From Atlantibacter sp032075065 (GTDB taxonomy: Bacteria > Pseudomonadota > Gammaproteobacteria > Enterobacterales > Enterobacteriaceae), in NCBI RefSeq assembly GCF_032075065.1, contig NZ_DAMAZC010000022.1, forward strand, positions 1 to 34,627: 34,627 nucleotides of DNA, read 5' to 3'. Shown here piece by piece: positions 30,307-34,627 of the stretch. The stretch's first letter is position 1, and the number at the start of each line of letters is the position of its first letter. Below the pieces are notes generated by a model. The model searched no databases. It was not told the DNA's origin and was given only the letters and a program-made list of their open reading frames with translations. The position numbers and the translations under genes are program-made.

Positions 30307-33300
30307 TGCCGCAGACGGTGCCGGGCCGTTATTCAGATCGCGCTTTACCTCGGTAAACTGCTCGCCGTTCTTGTTATGCAGATGCACTTCAAGCTGGTTG
30401 AACGCGATGTTGATGTCGTTTTCACGGCACAGACGATCGATGGTGCGGTTCAGTTCATCCACGGTGTAGCTGCGATCGCGCAGTTCACGAACGTACAAAC
30501 GCAGTTCATGATCCAGCGTGCTCGGCCCAAAGGTGGTAAAGAACACCGCCGGTTCCGGATCGTGCATCACTTTCGGATGCTCCATCGCCGCCTTCAGCAG
30601 GATCGCTTTCACCTTATCCAGATCCGATCCGTAAGCCACGCCCAGGCGGATCACCACGCGGGTGATGGTATCGGTCAACGACCAGTTGATCAGCCGCTCG
30701 GTCACAAACGCCTTGTTCGGGATGATCACCTCTTTACGGTCAAAATCGGTGATGGTGGTCGCGCGAATACGGATTTTACTGACCGTTCCCGAGAAGGTGC
30801 CAATAGTAACGGTATCGCCGATACGCACCGGACGTTCGAACAGGATGATGATACCGGAAACAAAGTTACCGAAAATCTCCTGCAAGCCGAAGCCCAGACC
30901 CACCGACAGCGCCGCCGCCAGCCACTGTAGCTTGTCCCACGAAACCCCGAGCGAACCAAAGACCACCATCGCCCCGACGCCGATAATCACGTAGTTGAGG
31001 ATGGTTGTAATGGCATATGACGTGCCCTGCCGCATATTCAGACGCGACAGCACCAGCACTTCCAACAGGCCGGGCAAGTTGCGGATCAGCGCCCAGGCCA
31101 CCGCAAACGCCGCCAGCGCGAACAGCAGGCTGCCCATCGTGACGTGTTTGATGACCGCCGCGCCCGCTTCGGTGCCGTTGTAATTCCATAACACCACGCT
31201 GTCGAGATAGGCGAATACGGTGATCAAATCCGACCAAATCGCCCAGAACACCACGCCGAACAGCGCGAACAGGGTTAACATCGTCAAACGCAACGTCTGC
31301 TGGTTAACCTGATCGAGGCCCAGCGGCGGCTCTTCTACCGGCTCGGCGCCCTCTGCCCCCTCTTTCACCAGATTCTGGCGACGGGCAATGGCGCGGCGAT
31401 AGGCGATACGGCGCGCCGCCACGCTTAACCCGCGCAGCACGGTCTGGTACAGCAGGTTCCAGATAATCACCAGATAGACAGTATCAATCCAGCGTCCGGC
31501 CAGGCGCAGCGTGGTGTAGAAGTACCCTGTCGCCGTCAGCACCAGTAGCATAATCGGCACAATCGCCAGTACGGTGATGGTGACCAGACGCATGGTGTGC
31601 GACTCTTTATCGCGCCAGCTCTCCCGGCACATTGGCCAAATCAGCGCGGCAATCACCAGCAGGTTGATGAAAATGATCGCCTGGCCCAGCACGTCATCCA
31701 TCAGATTCAGCGGGGACAGCTCCGCCATCACCGACCAGAACAGCAGCGGCAACAGCGCCAGGCTTACGCGCACGATCTGGCGACGCCAGTGGCTGGTAAG
31801 CTGGGCTGGCATATTGAAATGGCTAACCGCCATACCGTCTTTTTCCAGCACCCGCCAGCACACCCCGAACACCAGCCAGAACATGGCGAGTTTTTTACTG
31901 AACTCCCACAGCAAATCACTGATGTTGATCTGCATAAACAGCAAGATCAGACCACATGCCAGGATGATCAGGCACACCGGTAAGGCGCGGATAAAGTTAA
32001 TCAGGATGGCTTTCGGCGTATGCAACTGGCTGTCGTTACGCAACTGCCCGACTTCGGAGGCCAGTTTCGCCAGGTACTGCTTCAGCCAGCCAAAGCGCCA
32101 GCGGATCAGCCCGGCGATCAGTAACAGCGGCAAACCAGCAAGAAACGCCACGGCCACTGACGGCCAGGCTTTTTTCCAGTTCACCGTGATTTTCATGGCC
32201 TTAACTTGATCGTGGATAGCGCCCGGGAACGCCTTAATCCAGTCCCAGTCCATCGGACGATTGCTGTTTACCCAGAAGATTTGCTGGGTCAGCATCTGCT
32301 CAAGGTTTTTACTGACGCTCATCAACTGCTGCTGATTGATTTGCAGATTTATCGCCATCATCAGTTGGGCGCCGAGCTGCTTGTTCAACTGATCGAGCAG
32401 TTCGCGGCGCATATCCACCAGCTGCAATAGCGTGTCATGAACCTCAGCATTCACCTCGCCCTGATGCCCCTCTTCCAGCTTCGCCACAAAGGCGTCGTTC
32501 TGGAACAGCGCGTCGCGCTGCTGGTTCAGGTCGAATTGTTCCAGACGCAGATCGGCGATGCGGTTGGTCATATCCTCAAGTTCATCAGCCGACGGCAGCG
32601 TTTGCTGCTGCTGATACAGGATCCGCGACAGTAGCAGGCTGCCTTTTAATACCGAGATTTGTTCTTTCAGGTTGCGCTCAGATTGCAGCGCGCGATCCAG
32701 CCAGTTTTTGACTTTGATGTTCTGCTGCACCAGCGAATTGCCGTTTTCCGTAGCGGAAATCAACCGCTGGCTAAGCTGGTGGTTAATGTCCAGTTCTTGC
32801 TTGACCAACGGATTATTTTGCAGGCTGGAGGAATCGTCCGGCGTCACCGCTTCCTGGGCGGTTTTTTCGGTCAGCGACAGGCGCTTGGTGTTCGCCGCTT
32901 CCTGCAACAGCTGAAGCTGATGCTCAAGCTGATTAATATGCGCGGTGGTGTAATCACGCTGTTTTTGCAGGCTATCCTGTAAAGCGGTGTTGCCTTCCAG
33001 GCTCTTACGCTGCTGCTCAATTTGCGCGTTCAGTAATACCTGTTGCACCAGCATCAGCGTCTGTTGAGAAGGACGCAGCGCCGTCTCGCCTGGCGTGGTG
33101 CCGTTCAGGCGGTTCCTGATCTGCTGCAACTCCTGCGAGGCGGTATACATGGCATTTTGCACCCGCTCCGGCTGGGTTTGCAGCGATACCAGCTGGCTGT
33201 TAAACGTCGAAAGGTCGTTTTGCGCGGATTGCAGATCTTCAACCAGCGTCGCGGTACGCGCTTCTAACTGGCGCAGCGACATCGCCTTGAAGGTTTGACG

Positions 33301-33657
33301 CAGGCTATCGTCACTTTCAGGCGTGCTCAGCGCATTCAACGCCTCGGTGGCCTGGCGCATTTTTTCCGGCGCCTGGGCAACGCGCTGGCGCAACTGCGTC
33401 GTCTCCTGCTTCACCCGCTCGATCTTATCGAGGGTTTCCAGGGTTTCCGTGAGATCCTGCTGGACCAGTTTATCTTGCGCAGAAAGGGACTTTTGTTTTC
33501 CCAGCGCATCCAGTTGGCTCTGAATCTCAGCACGCGCCGGCAAGTCGCCGTTGGACGCGGCGTTAGCGACGCCTGCGCAGAGCATAAAACCAGCCAGGAG
33601 AAGCCACACCAGCGTCATCACGCAGGTTATTTTGCGAAAGTGAAAATCGTGCTGCAT
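30304..33657 (-). CDS. mscK: Potassium-dependent mechanosensitive channel MscK (KefA)
   Basis: MscK is a large inner-membrane MscS-family channel that opens under membrane tension and is gated by external K+. The start chosen is the ATG at 33655-33657 (MQHDFHFRKITCVM), giving 1,117 residues against about 1,120 in E. coli. The earlier in-frame ATG (33747) adds 30 residues lacking family match. A signal peptide runs to GVANAAS. A long periplasmic, Gln/Leu-rich coiled-coil region follows (about 30-470), then about eight membrane segments. The C-terminal MscS core begins near LRGLSVAARR and holds the pore helix region VGLGFGLQEIFGNFVSG and the RPVRIGDTVTIG beta domain. It follows acrR, the standard E. 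coli order. In this window it converges with hmp, which is unusual. Confidence 0.96.
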   Translation of the reverse strand: MQHDFHFRKITCVMTLVWLLLAGFMLCAGVANAASNGDLPARAEIQSQLDALGKQKSLSAQDKLVQQDLTETLETLDKIERVKQETTQLRQRVAQAPEKMRQATEALNALSTPESDDSLRQTFKAMSLRQLEARTATLVEDLQSAQNDLSTFNSQLVSLQTQPERVQNAMYTASQELQQIRNRLNGTTPGETALRPSQQTLMLVQQVLLNAQIEQQRKSLEGNTALQDSLQKQRDYTTAHINQLEHQLQLLQEAANTKRLSLTEKTAQEAVTPDDSSSLQNNPLVKQELDINHQLSQRLISATENGNSLVQQNIKVKNWLDRALQSERNLKEQISVLKGSLLLSRILYQQQQTLPSADELEDMTNRIADLRLEQFDLNQQRDALFQNDAFVAKLEEGHQGEVNAEVHDTLLQLVDMRRELLDQLNKQLGAQLMMAINLQINQQQLMSVSKNLEQMLTQQIFWVNSNRPMDWDWIKAFPGAIHDQVKAMKITVNWKKAWPSVAVAFLAGLPLLLIAGLIRWRFGWLKQYLAKLASEVGQLRNDSQLHTPKAILINFIRALPVCLIILACGLILLFMQINISDLLWEFSKKLAMFWLVFGVCWRVLEKDGMAVSHFNMPAQLTSHWRRQIVRVSLALLPLLFWSVMAELSPLNLMDDVLGQAIIFINLLVIAALIWPMCRESWRDKESHTMRLVTITVLAIVPIMLLVLTATGYFYTTLRLAGRWIDTVYLVIIWNLLYQTVLRGLSVAARRIAYRRAIARRQNLVKEGAEGAEPVEEPPLGLDQVNQQTLRLTMLTLFALFGVVFWAIWSDLITVFAYLDSVVLWNYNGTEAGAAVIKHVTMGSLLFALAAFAVAWALIRNLPGLLEVLVLSRLNMRQGTSYAITTILNYVIIGVGAMVVFGSLGVSWDKLQWLAAALSVGLGFGLQEIFGNFVSGIIILFERPVRIGDTVTIGTFSGTVSKIRIRATTITDFDRKEVIIPNKAFVTERLINWSLTDTITRVVIRLGVAYGSDLDKVKAILLKAAMEHPKVMHDPEPAVFFTTFGPSTLDHELRLYVRELRDRSYTVDELNRTIDRLCRENDINIAFNQLEVHLHNKNGEQFTEVKRDLNNGPAPSAA

Positions 33658-33789
33658 AGTCTTTGAATGAGTGATTAAGGGCCGAGAATATATCGGGGAG
33701 ATTACGTGAGGCGCAGGATACCACGGGACGCAGGCGCAGAATAGCAAGGCCGCCGGGTTAAAGAGAAATCTGACCCGCGCGTGAGTAAT

Positions 33790-34434
33790 TTAAGAAAGTG
33801 ATGGTTTATGAAGCGTCGGGCAGAACTGGTACATCTCAAGAAGGATTTCCACAAAGGCGCGCGCTTCAGATTTTAAATCGAAGGTTTGCGGAGCGAATAA
33901 CCAGTTTTCCATTAAGCCGGTGATATAACTGCGCATCAGGATGGTGGCCCGATGTACATTCAGGGTGTCGGGGATCGCTCTGGCGGCCATACAGTTGCTT
34001 AACGCCTGTTCAATGCGTTCATGGCTGGCCAGGCAATATTCACGATGAAGCTGTTGCACTACCGCCATTTCGCCAACAAACTCACATTTATGGAAGATAA
34101 TTTCCATCATCAACCGGCGGCGCTCCTCTGAAACGGTAGCTTCAAGAATATAGATTAGAATTTCTCTTAAAACTGACAGTGGATCGTCGGGATATTTTGC
34201 CTGATACTCAGTTTCAAGATCCCCAATACTGGACTCTGACAACTCCCAGATTTCACTAAACAAATCGGACTTGTTTCTGAAGTGCCAATAGATGGCGCCG
34301 CGCGTAACCCCAGCAGCCTGGGCAATATCTGCCAGTGACGTGGCCGAAACACCCTGCCGGGAAAACAAATGAATCGCCACATCAAGGATGTGGTTTCGCG
34401 TTTCCAGCGCCTGTTGTTTGGTTTTTCGTGCCAT
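33790..34434 (-). CDS. acrR: TetR-family repressor AcrR of the acrAB efflux operon
   Basis: AcrR represses acrAB and itself, and is released by drugs and dyes bound in its C-terminal pocket. The 214 residues match E. coli (215). The N-terminal TetR helix-turn-helix (about 10-60) contains GVTRGAIYWHFRNKSDLFSEIWE, almost identical to E. coli AcrR. The ligand domain (65-214) holds EERRRLMMEIIFHKCEFVGEMAVVQQ and the C-terminal TGLMENWLFAPQTFDLK. The C-terminal half diverges more, as expected. It is divergent from acrA and lies 132 bases upstream of mscK on the same strand. A marbox overlaps its first codons. Confidence 0.97.
   Translation of the reverse strand: MARKTKQQALETRNHILDVAIHLFSRQGVSATSLADIAQAAGVTRGAIYWHFRNKSDLFSEIWELSESSIGDLETEYQAKYPDDPLSVLREILIYILEATVSEERRRLMMEIIFHKCEFVGEMAVVQQLHREYCLASHERIEQALSNCMAARAIPDTLNVHRATILMRSYITGLMENWLFAPQTFDLKSEARAFVEILLEMYQFCPTLHKPSLS
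34416..34434 (-). promoter_or_regulatory. mar/sox/rob box overlapping the acrR start
   Basis: On the minus strand 34434-34416 reads ATGGCACGAAAAACCAAAC, fitting every fixed position of the marbox consensus AYnGCACnnWnnRYYAAAY. Its first three bases are the acrR ATG. It lies about 140-160 bases before the acrA ATG, where MarA, SoxS and Rob bind to activate acrAB in E. coli. Confidence 0.75.
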
Positions 34435-34462
34435 ATGTTTGTGAATTTACAAGGGTCAGATT

Positions 34463-34486
34463 TACATACATTTATGAATGTATGTA
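34463..34486. promoter_or_regulatory. AcrR operator in the acrR-acrA intergenic region
   Basis: A 24-base inverted repeat with arms TACATACATT (34463-34472) and AATGTATGTA (34477-34486) around a central TATG. From memory it differs from the E. coli acrAB operator at one central base (A for G). It sits between the divergent acrR and acrA starts, so AcrR would control both. Confidence 0.9.
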
Positions 34487-34577
34487 CCATATCACGACCA
34501 TAATTTAAACGCAGCAATGGGTTTGTGGACGTTTGATCCATCAATCAATTTTGAAATCGGACACTCGAGGTTTACCT

Positions 34578-34627
34578 ATGAACAAAAACAGAGGGTTAAC
34601 GCCTCTGGCGATCGTTCTGATGCTCTC
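34578..34627 (+). CDS. acrA: Efflux periplasmic adaptor AcrA, first residues only (window edge)
   Basis: AcrA is the periplasmic adaptor lipoprotein that joins AcrB to TolC in the RND multidrug pump. Only 16 complete codons are visible, MNKNRGLTPLAIVLML, the start of the lipoprotein signal peptide, almost identical to E. coli AcrA (MNKNRGFTPLAVVLML). The Cys lipobox lies beyond the window. The identification rests on this N-terminus plus the operator, the acrR neighbour and a conserved leader (ACTCGAGGTTTACCT just before the ATG). Confidence 0.93.
   Translation, partial: MNKNRGLTPLAIVLML

Noticed and set aside
33658..33747. Upstream ATG adding 30 residues to MscK
   Set aside because: The extension has no match to known MscK. 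The ATG at 33657 gives the family length and puts the signal peptide at the N-terminus.
1..34627. CRISPR array, tRNA, rRNA, IS element, phage or integron
   Set aside because: No regular spaced repeats, tRNA-like folds, transposase or integrase frames, or attachment-site duplications are visible. The window is core chromosome throughout.

Overview
The window is ordinary core chromosome from a gamma-proteobacterium of the Enterobacteriaceae. Nearly every protein reads as a close relative of its E. coli or Salmonella counterpart. The base composition is fairly GC-rich, and a ZevA/ZevB-like metal-transport pair sits where E. coli K-12 has yfhR, so E. coli K-12 itself is unlikely. An Enterobacter, Cronobacter, Kosakonia or Citrobacter type of organism fits, but I cannot name the genus from sequence alone. 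I see no tRNA, rRNA, IS element, prophage or CRISPR array.

Layout. (1) 1-7,400: hisS (5' part only), ispG, rodZ, rlmN, ndk and pbpC, all on the minus strand. (2) 7,429-12,393: yfhM, a large alpha-2-macroglobulin-like lipoprotein just upstream of pbpC. (3) 12,614-15,562: sseA (plus), then sseB and pepB (minus). (4) 15,625-21,287: the complete housekeeping iron-sulfur operon iscR-iscS-iscU-iscA-hscB-hscA-fdx-iscX on the minus strand, with two IscR-type operators upstream and a structured iscR-iscS spacer. (5) 21,414-23,083: divergent trmJ and suhB. (6) 23,131-24,749: zevA-zevB-like pair. (7) 24,875-27,285: csiE and hcaT, convergent and sharing a TTAA at their stops. (8) 27,467-30,235: divergent glyA and hmp, with PurR-, MetR- and NsrR-like sites between them. 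(9) 30,304-34,627: mscK, acrR and the first codons of acrA, with the AcrR operator and a mar/sox/rob box.

The most notable feature is the order of genes. Regions 1-8 keep the 57-58-minute E. coli order up to hmp. Region 9 is the block found near 10.5 minutes in E. coli. The join lies in the short hmp-mscK spacer, and its orientation is exactly what one inversion across the replication terminus would give. From memory of the E. coli map the two loci are almost equidistant from dif. This is either a real inter-replichore inversion or an assembly join. I found no clearly novel multi-gene system. The other observations are regulatory or structural: a nested stem-loop in the unexplained rodZ-rlmN spacer, an IscR site running into the trmJ stop codon, a marbox inside the acrR start, a terminator between iscX and pepB, and the zevAB-like insertion.
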